A model generated the notes under the pieces. That model ran no database searches. It was not told the origin of the DNA and was given only the letters and a program-made list of their open reading frames with translations. Both the position numbers and the translations under genes were made by a program. This document shows positions 10,889 to 18,539 of a DNA stretch of 64,000 nucleotides, piece by piece. Positions within the stretch are counted from its first letter, which is position 1. Each line of letters begins with the position of its first letter. This DNA comes from Candidatus Gemmiger stercoripullorum (GTDB taxonomy: Bacteria > Bacillota > Clostridia > Oscillospirales > Ruminococcaceae). The stretch covers positions 1 to 64,000 of the forward strand of contig DWXD01000014.1 of assembly GCA_019119365.1 (NCBI GenBank), given 5' to 3'.

Positions 10889-12550
10889 ATGTCTGACGAA
10901 AAATTTTCCAATTTTCTGACCGATATCATTGACGCCGACCTGGCCGAGGGCAAGGTCAAAGAGGTCCACACGCGTTTCCCGCCGGAGCCGAACGGCTACC
11001 TGCACATTGGTTCGGCCAAGGCCATCTATATCAACTACATGGTCGCCAAAACCTACGGCGGTAAGTTCAACCTGCGCTATGACGACACCAACCCCGCGCG
11101 CGAAGGCGACGAGTATGTGCAGAGCATTCTGCGCGACCTGGAATGGCTTGGCGCGCACCCGGACGGCGGCATTTTTTACGGCAGCGACTATTTTGAAAAA
11201 TGCTATGAATGCGCTGAAAAGCTGATTGAAGACGGCAAAGCCTATGTCGACGACCTGACCCGCGAACAGATGCAGGAGTACCGCGGCAACGACGCGGGCA
11301 AGCCGAGCCGCCCTTCCCCCTACCGTGACCGCGCGCCGGAGGAAAACCTCGACCTGTTCCGCCGCATGCGCGCCGGTGAGTTTGCCGACGGCGAAAAGAC
11401 GCTGCGCGCCAAGATCGACCTGGCCAGCCCCAACATGAACATGCGCGACCCGGCCATCTACCGCATCAAGCATGTCGGCCACCACCGCCAGGGCGACAAA
11501 TGGTGCATCTATCCGCTGTATGACTTTGCCCACCCGATCCAGGATGCGATCGAGGGCATCACCCATTCGCTGTGCAGCCTGGAATTTGAAAACCACCGCC
11601 CGCTGTACAACTGGGTCATCGAGAACCTGTTCGGCGGCGAGTTCCCCAAACAGCGCGAGTTCGCCCGCCTGAACGTGACCAACACGGTCATGAGCAAGCG
11701 CTACCTGCGCGAGCTGGTTGAGAAAGGCATCGTAGACGGCTGGGACGACCCGCGCATGCCGACGCTGTCCGGCCTGCGCCGCCGCGGCTACACGCCGACG
11801 AGCATCTTTGAGTTTGTGCGCGGGGCGGGTATCTCCAAGGCGGACAGCCTGGTCGATATGCGCCAGCTGGAAGCTGTTCTGCGCGCCGAGCTGGAGCTTT
11901 CGGCGCAGCGCCGCGTGGCCGTGCTTGACCCGGTCAAGCTCATCATTGACAACTACCCGGCCGACCAGTGCGAATATTTCGAGCTGCCGAACAACCCCAA
12001 CCGCGACGCGAACGACCCGAGCACCCGCCCGGTCGCCTTTACCAAAGAGGTCTGGATCGACCGCAGCGATTTCTTTGAGGTCCCGCCGCCGAAGTTCAAG
12101 CGGCTGACCCTGGGCAGCGAAGTGCGCCTGATGGGCGCCTATCTTGTGCGCTGCACAGGCGTCGACAAGGACGAAGCCGGCAACGTGACCGCCATCCACG
12201 CCGAAGCCGACCTTGCCACCCGCAGCGGCAACCCCGCCGACGGCCGCAAAGTGCGCGGCACCATCCACTGGGTCAGCTGCGCGCACTGCATCGACGCCGA
12301 GGTGCGCCTGTACGACAAGCTGTTCACCGAAGCGAACATGAACGGCATCCCGGAAGGCGCCGACTTCAAGGATTACCTGAACCCCGAGAGCGTTGTGACC
12401 GTGCCCCACGCCAAGCTGGAAGCCAGCCTGGCCGGGGCCAAGCCCGGCGAACGGTTCCAGTTCGTGCGCACCGGCTACTTTACCCCGGACAGCCGCGACC
12501 CGCATGTGTACAACCGCATCGTGACGCTGAAGGACAGCTTCAAACTGTAA
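10889..12550 (+). CDS. glnS: Glutaminyl-tRNA synthetase
   Basis: A 553-residue class I aminoacyl-tRNA synthetase. The HIGH-type motif is in PPEPNGYLHIGSAKAI near residue 35, and the KMSKS-type loop reads NTVMSKRYL. The C-terminal half matches the two beta-barrel anticodon-binding domains of GlnRS. Length fits GlnRS rather than the approximately 480-residue GluRS. It charges tRNA-Gln directly, so this organism need not depend on the GatCAB amidation route for glutamine. The ATG at 10889 follows GGGGTGG; a strong bidirectional terminator follows the stop. Confidence 0.95.
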   Translation: MSDEKFSNFLTDIIDADLAEGKVKEVHTRFPPEPNGYLHIGSAKAIYINYMVAKTYGGKFNLRYDDTNPAREGDEYVQSILRDLEWLGAHPDGGIFYGSDYFEKCYECAEKLIEDGKAYVDDLTREQMQEYRGNDAGKPSRPSPYRDRAPEENLDLFRRMRAGEFADGEKTLRAKIDLASPNMNMRDPAIYRIKHVGHHRQGDKWCIYPLYDFAHPIQDAIEGITHSLCSLEFENHRPLYNWVIENLFGGEFPKQREFARLNVTNTVMSKRYLRELVEKGIVDGWDDPRMPTLSGLRRRGYTPTSIFEFVRGAGISKADSLVDMRQLEAVLRAELELSAQRRVAVLDPVKLIIDNYPADQCEYFELPNNPNRDANDPSTRPVAFTKEVWIDRSDFFEVPPPKFKRLTLGSEVRLMGAYLVRCTGVDKDEAGNVTAIHAEADLATRSGNPADGRKVRGTIHWVSCAHCIDAEVRLYDKLFTEANMNGIPEGADFKDYLNPESVVTVPHAKLEASLAGAKPGERFQFVRTGYFTPDSRDPHVYNRIVTLKDSFKL

Positions 12551-12572
12551 CGCGCTGTTTTACCGCACAATA

Positions 12573-12619
12573 GAAAAATCCCGCACACCGTTCTTTTGAG
12601 AACCGTGTGCGGGATTTTT
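12573..12619. terminator. Bidirectional terminator between glnS and the 145-residue protein gene
   Basis: A long stem (CCCGCACACGGTTCT paired with its complement across a short loop) is flanked by five A and five T, so it can stop both glnS and the converging minus-strand gene. Confidence 0.9.
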
Positions 12620-12649
12620 GTTTGGGTTGGCTCCGGCTGCGCGCCGCGC

Positions 12650-13087
12650 TCATTCAAGGGAGACGCCCTGCTTCTCGGCCAGGGCTTTGGCCCAGGCGGC
12701 GATGGCCTCGCCGTCCGACAGGCGCATCTTGTAGCCCTTGCCGTCCACCTCCAGATAATCGCCGCAGACATTGACCTGCTGCACGCTTTCATCCAGGTTG
12801 TAGATGGTCAGGCTGATCGTCTGGCCCGTCACTGGCTCCTTCCGGCCGTGGGTGACGGCCTTGCTCAGAAGGCTGACGACGGCGGCCGAATCGTCGCCCA
12901 CTGCGGTCATCGTCACGCCCGGCGGGGTGACGGTTACGTCGATGTGGTCGATGTCGCGGGCATACAGATACATCATCGTGCGGGTGCCCATCAGCGTTTT
13001 GATGCCGAACACACAGAGCACGGCAATGACAACGGTCAGCGCGCGCTTGAGGATCGTGCGGGAATTGTTCTTCTTTTCCTTTTCCAT
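12650..13087 (-). CDS. Small membrane-anchored protein of unknown function
   Basis: A 145-residue protein with a positively charged start (MEKEKKNNSRTILKR), one transmembrane segment at about residues 16-30, then a soluble domain of about 110 residues. The outer part has alternating strand-like segments (HIDVTVTPPGVTMTAVG, QTISLTIYNLDESVQQV, YLEVDGKGYKMR), suggesting an extracytoplasmic beta-rich domain. I do not recognise the family. It lies 32 bases after sdaAA on the same strand and ends at the shared terminator, so it is the last gene of the sdaAB-sdaAA transcript. The ATG at 13087 has a GGGAG site; longer readings would overlap sdaAA. Confidence 0.75.
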   Translation of the reverse strand: MEKEKKNNSRTILKRALTVVIAVLCVFGIKTLMGTRTMMYLYARDIDHIDVTVTPPGVTMTAVGDDSAAVVSLLSKAVTHGRKEPVTGQTISLTIYNLDESVQQVNVCGDYLEVDGKGYKMRLSDGEAIAAWAKALAEKQGVSLE

Positions 13088-13119
13088 GGTGGCGGCTCCC
13101 TTTTGTACTTGGTTGGGGT

Positions 13120-14022
13120 TCAGGTTTCTTCCGCGGCGGGGTCTTCCGCCTGGGTCATGGTAACGATATCCCGGATGGCCTGCCCGGTCGGCGTACCGGC
13201 CAGACCGCCGATGCCGGTCTCGCGCAAATCGGAGTTCATCGCCGCGCCGACCTCCGCCATGGCGTCGATGACCTCGTCGGCCGGGATATGGCCGACCACG
13301 CCGGCCAGCGCCATATCGGCGGCGGACACCGCATTGACGGCCCCGACGACATTGCGCTTGATGCAGGGCAGCTCGACAAGGCCCGCGACGGGGTCGCACA
13401 CAAGCCCTTCCAGGTTGGCCAGCGCCATCGCGAACGCCTCGGCGCAGGCTTCGGCCGTGCCGCCCTTGAGGTCTGTGAGGGCGGCGGCCGCCATGCCGCT
13501 GGCCGCGCCGACCTCGGCCTGGCAGCCGCCCTTGGCCCCGGCCAGCGTGGCGCGGGCGGCCACGATCTGCCCGAACCCGGCGGCCACATACAGCGCGCGG
13601 CAGACGGCTTCTTCATCGGCCGCACCGGCGCGCCACAGCGGCAGCAGCACCGCGGGCAGAACGCCGCAGCTGCCCGCCGTGGGCGCGGCGACGATGCGTT
13701 TCATGCAGGCGTTGCACTCGGCGGTTTTCAGCGCTTCGGCAATGACCTGCGCATAGTAGCCGCCGCTGTACAGCGCCCCGGCCGCCGCCGCGGCTTCCAC
13801 TTTGGCGGCGTCGCCGCCCGCAAAGCCGCTGGCCGAACGGTCGCTGCCGCGGTAGTTTTCACTGGTTTTTACCATCACGCCCCACAGGCGGCGCATGGCC
13901 GCGCGGGATTCCGCTTCGGTCAGGCCGCTTTCGGCCAGATCGCTGCGCAGGATCACTTCGTACAGCGGGCGGCCTTCGGCCTTGCAGGCGTCAAGCAGCG
14001 CACGCACAGAGGAAAACGACAT
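13120..14022 (-). CDS. sdaAA: L-serine dehydratase, alpha subunit (iron-sulfur type)
   Basis: A 300-residue protein that with the beta subunit deaminates L-serine to pyruvate and ammonia using a 4Fe-4S cluster. Family features include VMVKTSENYRG, AAPTAGSCGVLPAVLLP, GGCQAEVGAASGMAAAA, VCDPVAGLVELPCIKRN and the terminal GGLAGTPTGQAI, which together supply the conserved cluster cysteines. It follows sdaAB by 10 bases, giving the standard two-gene arrangement of Gram-positive bacteria. An oxygen-sensitive enzyme of this sort fits an anaerobe using serine as an energy source or controlling its level. Confidence 0.95.
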   Translation of the reverse strand: MSFSSVRALLDACKAEGRPLYEVILRSDLAESGLTEAESRAAMRRLWGVMVKTSENYRGSDRSASGFAGGDAAKVEAAAAAGALYSGGYYAQVIAEALKTAECNACMKRIVAAPTAGSCGVLPAVLLPLWRAGAADEEAVCRALYVAAGFGQIVAARATLAGAKGGCQAEVGAASGMAAAALTDLKGGTAEACAEAFAMALANLEGLVCDPVAGLVELPCIKRNVVGAVNAVSAADMALAGVVGHIPADEVIDAMAEVGAAMNSDLRETGIGGLAGTPTGQAIRDIVTMTQAEDPAAEET

Positions 14023-14032
14023 AGACCTCTCC

Positions 14033-14704
14033 TTATGTTTTTTCGCTGTCCAGGTTGAGGCTCGTGACTTTGACGATGCCGGGCTGGCGGCGCAGATGCT
14101 CGACGAGATCCTCCGGCAGCGGCTGGTCGCATTCCAGCACCATGACGGCGTAGCCGCCCGCGGCCGAGCGGTAGAGCTGCATTGTGGCGATATTGATGTT
14201 ATGCGCGCTCAACGCGCCGGTGACGGCCGCCACATGGCCGGGGGTGTCCTGGTTGTGGACGATGAGCGTGTCGCGGTCCGCACCGAAGTTGGTCGTAATG
14301 CCGTCGATCTGGCAAATGTTGATGCGCCCGCCGCCAATGGACGAGCCCATGACCTCCAGCCTGCGACCGCTTGCCCCCGCAAGGCGCAGCAGCGCCGTGT
14401 TGGGGTGCGCGCCGCGCAAAACGACCGTCCCGATGCGGACGCGCAGACCTGCCTTTTGCGCCAGCGCAAAGCTGCGCGGGATGGCCTCATCGTCCGGCTG
14501 CAGGCCCAGCAGGCCCGCCACCAGCGCGCGGTCCGTGCCGTGGCCGCGGCCGGTGGCCGCAAAGCTGCCGTGCAGAAGGATCTCGGCTTCGGCCGGGGGT
14601 TCCCCCAGCAGCTTGCGGGCCGTCAGACCGATGCGCACCGCACCTGCCGTGTGGCTGCTGGACGGCCCGGTCATCACCGGCCCGAGAACATCAAACAAAC
14701 GCAT
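14033..14704 (-). CDS. sdaAB: L-serine dehydratase, beta subunit
   Basis: A 223-residue protein. The N-terminal half has the SDH-beta signature FDVLGPVMTGPSSSHTAGAV, and the C-terminal 75 residues form an ACT domain (DTPGHVAAVTGALSAHNIN), which in family members senses serine or related ligands. It partners with the alpha subunit immediately downstream. The ATG at 14704 follows AGGAGGGG. AT-rich sequence at 14731-14744 with TATTAT/TATATT-like hexamers on the minus strand may hold the promoter, but no clear -35 is seen. Confidence 0.94.
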   Translation of the reverse strand: MRLFDVLGPVMTGPSSSHTAGAVRIGLTARKLLGEPPAEAEILLHGSFAATGRGHGTDRALVAGLLGLQPDDEAIPRSFALAQKAGLRVRIGTVVLRGAHPNTALLRLAGASGRRLEVMGSSIGGGRINICQIDGITTNFGADRDTLIVHNQDTPGHVAAVTGALSAHNINIATMQLYRSAAGGYAVMVLECDQPLPEDLVEHLRRQPGIVKVTSLNLDSEKT

Positions 14705-14746
14705 AGGCCCCTCCTGTGCGCGGAAGCGATAAATGATAATATAAGG

Positions 14747-14788
14747 AAAACCGCCAGCCAAATATCTTGCATTCGGCTGGCGGTTTTT
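14747..14788 (-). terminator. Terminator after the tRNA-Ser pair
   Basis: The 9-bp stem CCGCCAGCC with its complement, flanked by runs of A and T, directly follows the CCA end of the tRNA-Ser(GCT) gene on the minus strand. Confidence 0.75.
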
Positions 14789-14878
14789 GGCGGAGTAAGA
14801 GGGATTTGAACCCTCGCGGCCCGTTAAGACCCTACGCCCTTAGCAGGGGCGCCTCTTCGACCTCTTGAGTATTACTCC
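14788..14878 (-). tRNA. tRNA-Ser (anticodon GCT)
   Basis: A class II tRNA of 91 bases including the encoded CCA. The acceptor stem GGAGTAA pairs with TTACTCC, the anticodon loop is CTGCTAA between a CGCCC/GGGCG stem, there is a long variable arm, and the T-arm loop is GGTTCAAATCC. It reads AGC and AGU codons. It is the second gene of a tandem pair sharing one promoter. Confidence 0.95.
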
Positions 14879-14915
14879 AAGTCAAAGTGATAAGATATTC
14901 ACTTGTTTATAAAAA

Positions 14916-15006
14916 TGGCGGAGAGGATGGGATTCGAACCCATGGTCCGCTCGCGCGGATCGCTGGTTTTCAAGACCAGTTCCATAAACCACTCGGACAC
15001 CTCTCC
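14916..15006 (-). tRNA. tRNA-Ser (anticodon TGA)
   Basis: A class II tRNA with acceptor stem GGAGAGG/CCTCTCC, anticodon stem CTGGT/ACCAG around the loop CTTGAAA, a long GC-rich variable arm, T-loop GGTTCGAATCC and encoded CCA. It reads UCN codons, mainly UCA. It lies 37 bases before tRNA-Ser(GCT). Confidence 0.96.
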
Positions 15007-15033
15007 ATAGTGGCCCCACCAGATGCGAGTTAT

Positions 15034-15062
15034 ATATTATCATACCCGTTTGTTTCTGTCAA
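15034..15062 (-). promoter_or_regulatory. Strong promoter of the tRNA-Ser pair
   Basis: On the minus strand TTGACA (15057-15062), a 17-base spacer ending in TGA, and TAATAT (15034-15039): a consensus -35 plus extended -10, about 28 bases before the first tRNA. Confidence 0.85.
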
Positions 15063-15140
15063 GGCCCCGCGCGGGAATAATTTTTGCAAACAGACGCCGC
15101 CCGGCCCGCCGCGCCGGGTTTTGGCCGCCGCAGCGCGGTT

Positions 15141-15533
15141 TCAGTCATAGTCATACTCCGGGCTTTCGGCGGCGCGGGCGTCCAAGTAACGGGCCAGGCG
15201 CTCCATGGCGGTGTAGCTGATGCGCCCTGTATCGGCCAGCGCGCCGAGCATGGCGCGCGCGTCTCCGCCGTACAGGCGCTGCAGGTGGGCGGCGCTGACC
15301 GCCCCGCAGTAGGTTTCGCGGCGCACAAGCGGCGTATACACATTTTTGTTGCCTTGACGCTGTACGCTGACAAAATGCTTGTTTTCCAGCCGCAGCAGAA
15401 AATTGAGCAGCGTGGTATCGGCCCAGCGGCAGCTCTCGGGCAGACGGGCGGCGATCTCCCGCCGGGCGGCCGGACGGCCGCAGGACCACAGCGCGACCAT
15501 CACCTGCTCCTCGCTGTGTGAAAGCGTCTCCAT
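15141..15533 (-). CDS. BlaI/MecI/CopY-family transcriptional repressor
   Basis: A 130-residue winged-helix protein typical in length for BlaI/CopY repressors. The N-terminal two thirds (LSHSEEQVMVALWSCGRP, then a helix ending ADTTLLNFLLRLENK and the wing VSVQRQGNKNVYTPLV) is the DNA-binding domain; the C-terminal helices contain the dimerisation segment LQRLYGGDARAM. No CxC copper-sensing tail is present. No BlaR1-type protease gene is adjacent, so the inducer is unknown. Three TACANNTGTA operator boxes lie in its upstream region, two over its own promoter and leader, so autorepression is likely. The ATG at 15533 follows AGGAGG. Confidence 0.87.
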   Translation of the reverse strand: METLSHSEEQVMVALWSCGRPAARREIAARLPESCRWADTTLLNFLLRLENKHFVSVQRQGNKNVYTPLVRRETYCGAVSAAHLQRLYGGDARAMLGALADTGRISYTAMERLARYLDARAAESPEYDYD

Positions 15534-15543
15534 GTTTGCCTCC

Positions 15544-15553
15544 TACATTTGTG
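15544..15553. promoter_or_regulatory. BlaI/CopY-type operator box 1 (imperfect)
   Basis: TACATTTGTG, one mismatch from the TACANNTGTA consensus, lies in the leader directly beside the ribosome binding site of the repressor gene. Confidence 0.6.
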
Positions 15554-15571
15554 GTTGATTTTCATGTTTTT

Positions 15572-15601
15572 ATTTTACATTTGTAGTAGTTAAATTTTCA
15601 A
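15572..15601 (-). promoter_or_regulatory. Promoter of the BlaI-type repressor gene
   Basis: On the minus strand TTGAAA (15596-15601), an 18-base spacer and TAAAAT (15572-15577). Operator box 2 overlaps the -10 and spacer. Confidence 0.65.
15576..15585. promoter_or_regulatory. BlaI/CopY-type operator box 2 (perfect palindrome)
   Basis: TACATTTGTA, an exact match to the TACANNTGTA operator of BlaI/CopY repressors, overlapping the -10 of the repressor promoter. Confidence 0.75.
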
Positions 15602-15659
15602 CCCCGCAAAGTGCACAAATTTCCGAGCGGCCTATTGTGCGTTATTTCGGTTTTGATTT

Positions 15660-15669
15660 TACATTTGTA
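15660..15669. promoter_or_regulatory. BlaI/CopY-type operator box 3 (perfect palindrome)
   Basis: A second exact TACATTTGTA. Its 24-base surroundings (15650-15673) match those of box 2 (15566-15589) at 22 positions, including the TAAAAT on the minus strand, so the whole operator/-10 unit looks duplicated. Confidence 0.7.
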
Positions 15670-15766
15670 GCAGAACTTGTTCGCCGCCCGTGGGCATTTG
15701 TCGTTCTTTCGCCCCGGCGGGCGGTTTCCGCGCCCTGTTTTCGGTATTTTGCCGGTCGCTTTCGCC

Positions 15767-15796
15767 TTGCGGGGCCGGGCGGGCGCGGCGTATAAT
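15767..15796 (+). promoter_or_regulatory. Promoter of serC-serA
   Basis: TTGCGG (15767-15772), an 18-base spacer and a perfect TATAAT (15791-15796), 65 bases before the serC ATG. Confidence 0.7.
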
Positions 15797-15860
15797 AACC
15801 ATTGTTGGGCGGCGCTCAACGCACAATTCCGCAAAAGAGGATCAGGAGGAGGAAATCTTC

Positions 15861-16958
15861 ATGGCGAGAGTCTACAATTTCAGCGCCGGGCCTTCGATGT
15901 TGCCCGAATATGTTCTGCGCAAGGCACAGGCGGACCTGCTGGACTACCAGGGTTCCGGCCAGAGCGTGATGGAGATGAGCCACCGCAGCCCCTGGTTTGA
16001 GGATATCCTGCACAACACCGAAGCCGCCATGCGCCGCGTGCTGGGCGTGCCGGACAACTATAAGATCGGCTTTTTCCAGGGCGGCGCGACGCAGCAGTTC
16101 GCGATGGTGCCGCTGAACCTGATGACGACCGGCACGGCCGACTACATCGTGACCGGCAACTTCAGCAAGAAAGCCGCCGAGGAAGCCGCCAAATTCGGCA
16201 TCGCGCGCATCGCCGCTTCCAGCAAGGACAAAAACTTTACCTATATTCCCGACGTCAAGGCCATCGAGTACGACCCGAACGCCAGCTACATCCACATCTG
16301 CCAGAACAACACGATCTTCGGCACAAAGTTTGCCGAACTGCCGCAGGTGGCGGGCGTCCCGCTGGTGGCGGACATGAGCTCGATGATCTTCTCCGAGCCG
16401 ACCGATGTAAGCAAGTATGGCTGCATCTACTTCGGCGTGCAGAAGAACGTCGCGCCCGCCGGGATGGCCGTCGCCATCCTGCGGGAGGACCTGCTGGGCC
16501 GCAGCGCCAAAGGCATCCCGGCCGAAAATATCCCGACCATGATGAACTACACGACGCTGCTGAAAGCCGACAGCATGTACAACACCCCGCCCTGCTGGTG
16601 CATCTACATGACCGGGCTGATGATGGAGTATCTCGAGCACGAGATCGGCGGACTGGACGCGATGAAGAAGATCAACGAGGAAAAGGCCGCGCTGCTCTAC
16701 GCCTATCTGGACGGGCAGGACTTTTACAAGAATCCGGTCGAGAAGCCTTTCCGCAGCCTGATGAACGTGACCTTTACCTCGCCTTCCCCGGAGCTGGACA
16801 AGGAATTCTGCGCCGAGGCCGCCGGGGCCGGGCTGCTGAACCTCAAGGGCCACCGCCTCGTGGGCGGCATGCGCGCTTCCATCTACAATGCCATGCCGCG
16901 CGAGGGCGTTATTAAGCTGGTGGAATTTATGGAGCAGTTCCGCAAAGCGCACGCGTAA
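15861..16958 (+). CDS. serC: Phosphoserine aminotransferase
   Basis: A 365-residue PLP-dependent aminotransferase converting 3-phosphohydroxypyruvate to phosphoserine. Typical features are the start YNFSAGPSMLPEYVL, EMSHRSPWFEDI, the phosphate/PLP-binding FFQGGATQQFAMVPLNL, and the PLP lysine in YFGVQKNVAPAGM. The end (LKGHRLVGGMRASIYNAMP) is also family-typical. It is the second step of serine synthesis and is followed after 34 bases by serA, the first step. The ATG at 15861 has a strong AGGAGGAGG site. Confidence 0.96.
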   Translation: MARVYNFSAGPSMLPEYVLRKAQADLLDYQGSGQSVMEMSHRSPWFEDILHNTEAAMRRVLGVPDNYKIGFFQGGATQQFAMVPLNLMTTGTADYIVTGNFSKKAAEEAAKFGIARIAASSKDKNFTYIPDVKAIEYDPNASYIHICQNNTIFGTKFAELPQVAGVPLVADMSSMIFSEPTDVSKYGCIYFGVQKNVAPAGMAVAILREDLLGRSAKGIPAENIPTMMNYTTLLKADSMYNTPPCWCIYMTGLMMEYLEHEIGGLDAMKKINEEKAALLYAYLDGQDFYKNPVEKPFRSLMNVTFTSPSPELDKEFCAEAAGAGLLNLKGHRLVGGMRASIYNAMPREGVIKLVEFMEQFRKAHA

Positions 16959-16992
16959 AAAATAGTGACTGCAAGACAGGAGCCGAGCAAGT

Positions 16993-18153
16993 ATGTATAC
17001 GATCAAAACAATGAACGCGATCTCCCCGGTCGGGCTGGCCAAGCTGCCCGCCGCCCTGTTTGAGATCGACAACGAATCCACCGCGCCCGAGGGTATCCTG
17101 GTGCGCAGCGCCGACCTGCACGAAATGCCGCTGCCGGACAGCCTGCTGGCCATCGCCCGCGCAGGCGCCGGGACCAACAACATCCCGCTGGACAAATGCA
17201 CCGAGGCCGGCATCGTCGTGTTCAACACGCCGGGCGCCAACGCCAACGCCGTGGCCGAGTTGGTCATCGGCGCGCTGGTGGCGGGCAGCCGCAACATGCC
17301 CGCCGCCATCCGCTGGGCCGAAGGGCTCAAGGGCAGCGCCACACTGGCCAAAGATGTGGAAAAGGGCAAAAAGCAGTTTGTCGGACCAGAGCTGCGCGGC
17401 AAAACGCTGGGCGTCATCGGCCTGGGCGCGATCGGTTCGCGCGTGGCCAACGCCGCCGTGGCGCTGGGCATGGAAGTGCTGGGCTACGACCCGTACATCA
17501 GCATTGACGCCGCGTGGAGTTTGTCCCGCAGCGTACAGCACTGCGTGGCGCTCAGCGACATGCTGCCGCGCTGCGATTACCTGACCGTGCATGTGCCCTA
17601 TCTGCCCTCGACCAAAAACACGATCAACGCCCAGACGCTGGCCATGTGCAAGGACGGCGTGCGCGTTTTGAACTTTGCGCGCGGCGAGCTTGTCGACAAC
17701 GCCGCCATCCTGGAAGGGCTGGACACCGGCAAGGTCGGTTCCTACTTCTGCGACTTCCCGGCCGAAGAGCTGCTGGGCGTTCCGGGCGTGTGCTGCACGC
17801 CCCACCTGGGCGCTTCTACGCCCGAGAGCGAGACCAACTGCGCCGTGATGGCCGCGAGCGAGCTGAGCGATTACCTGCGCAACGGCAACATCATCCACAG
17901 CGTCAACCTGCCCGACGTGCAGCAGCCGCGCCTGGGCGGCCGCCGCGTGTGCATGATTCACAAAAATGCGCCCGGCGTGATCTCGGCCATCACCAGCGTG
18001 CTGACGGCGGCCAGCCTGAACATTGAGAACATGGTCAACAAGAGCCGCAAGGACGTCGCTTACACCATGCTGGATGTGACCGGCACGATCGAGCCCGGGC
18101 TGGCTGAAAAGCTCCGCGGCATTGAAGGCGCCATTCGCGTGCGCGTGCTGTAA
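16993..18153 (+). CDS. serA: D-3-phosphoglycerate dehydrogenase
   Basis: A 386-residue D-isomer 2-hydroxyacid dehydrogenase that oxidises 3-phosphoglycerate with NAD. The Rossmann motif is GVIGLGAIGSRVANAA near residue 140, followed by the substrate region YLPSTKNTINA, the catalytic ARGELVDN, the active-site His in TPHLGASTPE, and a C-terminal ACT domain from about residue 316 (CMIHKNAPGVISAITSVL). The ACT domain usually mediates serine feedback. Length matches the short SerA class. serB was not found in the window. The start at 16993 follows AGGAGCC-like purines. Confidence 0.94.
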   Translation: MYTIKTMNAISPVGLAKLPAALFEIDNESTAPEGILVRSADLHEMPLPDSLLAIARAGAGTNNIPLDKCTEAGIVVFNTPGANANAVAELVIGALVAGSRNMPAAIRWAEGLKGSATLAKDVEKGKKQFVGPELRGKTLGVIGLGAIGSRVANAAVALGMEVLGYDPYISIDAAWSLSRSVQHCVALSDMLPRCDYLTVHVPYLPSTKNTINAQTLAMCKDGVRVLNFARGELVDNAAILEGLDTGKVGSYFCDFPAEELLGVPGVCCTPHLGASTPESETNCAVMAASELSDYLRNGNIIHSVNLPDVQQPRLGGRRVCMIHKNAPGVISAITSVLTAASLNIENMVNKSRKDVAYTMLDVTGTIEPGLAEKLRGIEGAIRVRVL

Positions 18154-18192
18154 CCGTACTGTTTCGTTTGCCTTATCATATTCTCCTTGTGC

Positions 18193-18227
18193 AAAAACCG
18201 GCAGTTTAATAACAACTGCCGGTTTTT
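18193..18227. terminator. Bidirectional terminator after serA
   Basis: AAAAACCGGCAGTT pairs perfectly with AACTGCCGGTTTTT around a TAATAAC-like loop; it serves serA and the converging 58-residue ORF. Confidence 0.92.
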
Positions 18228-18231
18228 GCTG

Positions 18232-18408
18232 TCAGCGCATATACTGTTCGATCATCTGCTCGACATTGTGCAGGGCTTTCTCGGCCCCGCGGGTCATTTT
18301 ACGCATGTTTTTCCGCAGCTGGCGCTGGTCGCAGGTAGCGGCATACACCGCGGCAGCCCCCACCGCCGCGCCCATGGCGGCGGTAGCCATTGAAATCATC
18401 TTGTTCAT
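18232..18408 (-). CDS. 58-residue small protein with Ala/Gly-rich membrane segment
   Basis: A short gene with ATG at 18406-18408, a strong AAGGAGAGG site, and TGA at 18232, stopping at a bidirectional terminator. The protein starts MNKMISMATAAMGAAVGAAA, a small-residue hydrophobic segment that could be a membrane helix, and continues with a basic amphipathic helix (RQLRKNMRKMTRGAEKALHN). The layout resembles short YtxH-type envelope or stress proteins, but this is only a resemblance in design. No confident family assignment. Confidence 0.7.
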   Translation of the reverse strand: MNKMISMATAAMGAAVGAAAVYAATCDQRQLRKNMRKMTRGAEKALHNVEQMIEQYMR

Positions 18409-18484
18409 GCAGGTCCTCTCCTTTCCTTGCGTTGTAGGGTTAGTATGCCCGCAGCGCGCCCGATATACGGCGCTGGCGGGAAAT

Positions 18485-18526
18485 GGAAACAGGCGGAAGC
18501 TGCCCGGGCAGCTTCCGCCTGTTTCC
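18485..18526. terminator. Perfect 21-bp inverted repeat terminator
   Basis: GGAAACAGGCGGAAGCTGCCC is immediately followed by its exact complement, giving a 42-base palindrome with no free loop, 13 bases downstream of the Sel1-type gene stop. It is the likely terminator of that gene. Confidence 0.75.
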
Positions 18527-18539
18527 CATTTAAGTTGTG

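Noticed and set aside
10868-12505. Minus-strand open frame of 545 codons opposite glnS
   Set aside because: Antisense shadow of glnS, no ribosome binding site.
14788-15006. tRNA-Ser pair as an integration site of a mobile element
   Set aside because: Both tRNAs are intact and flanked by their own promoter and terminator; no integrase or duplicated 3' tRNA end was seen.
15816-17471. Minus-strand open frame of 551 codons opposite serC and serA
   Set aside because: Spans two real genes in antisense without domain or start signals.
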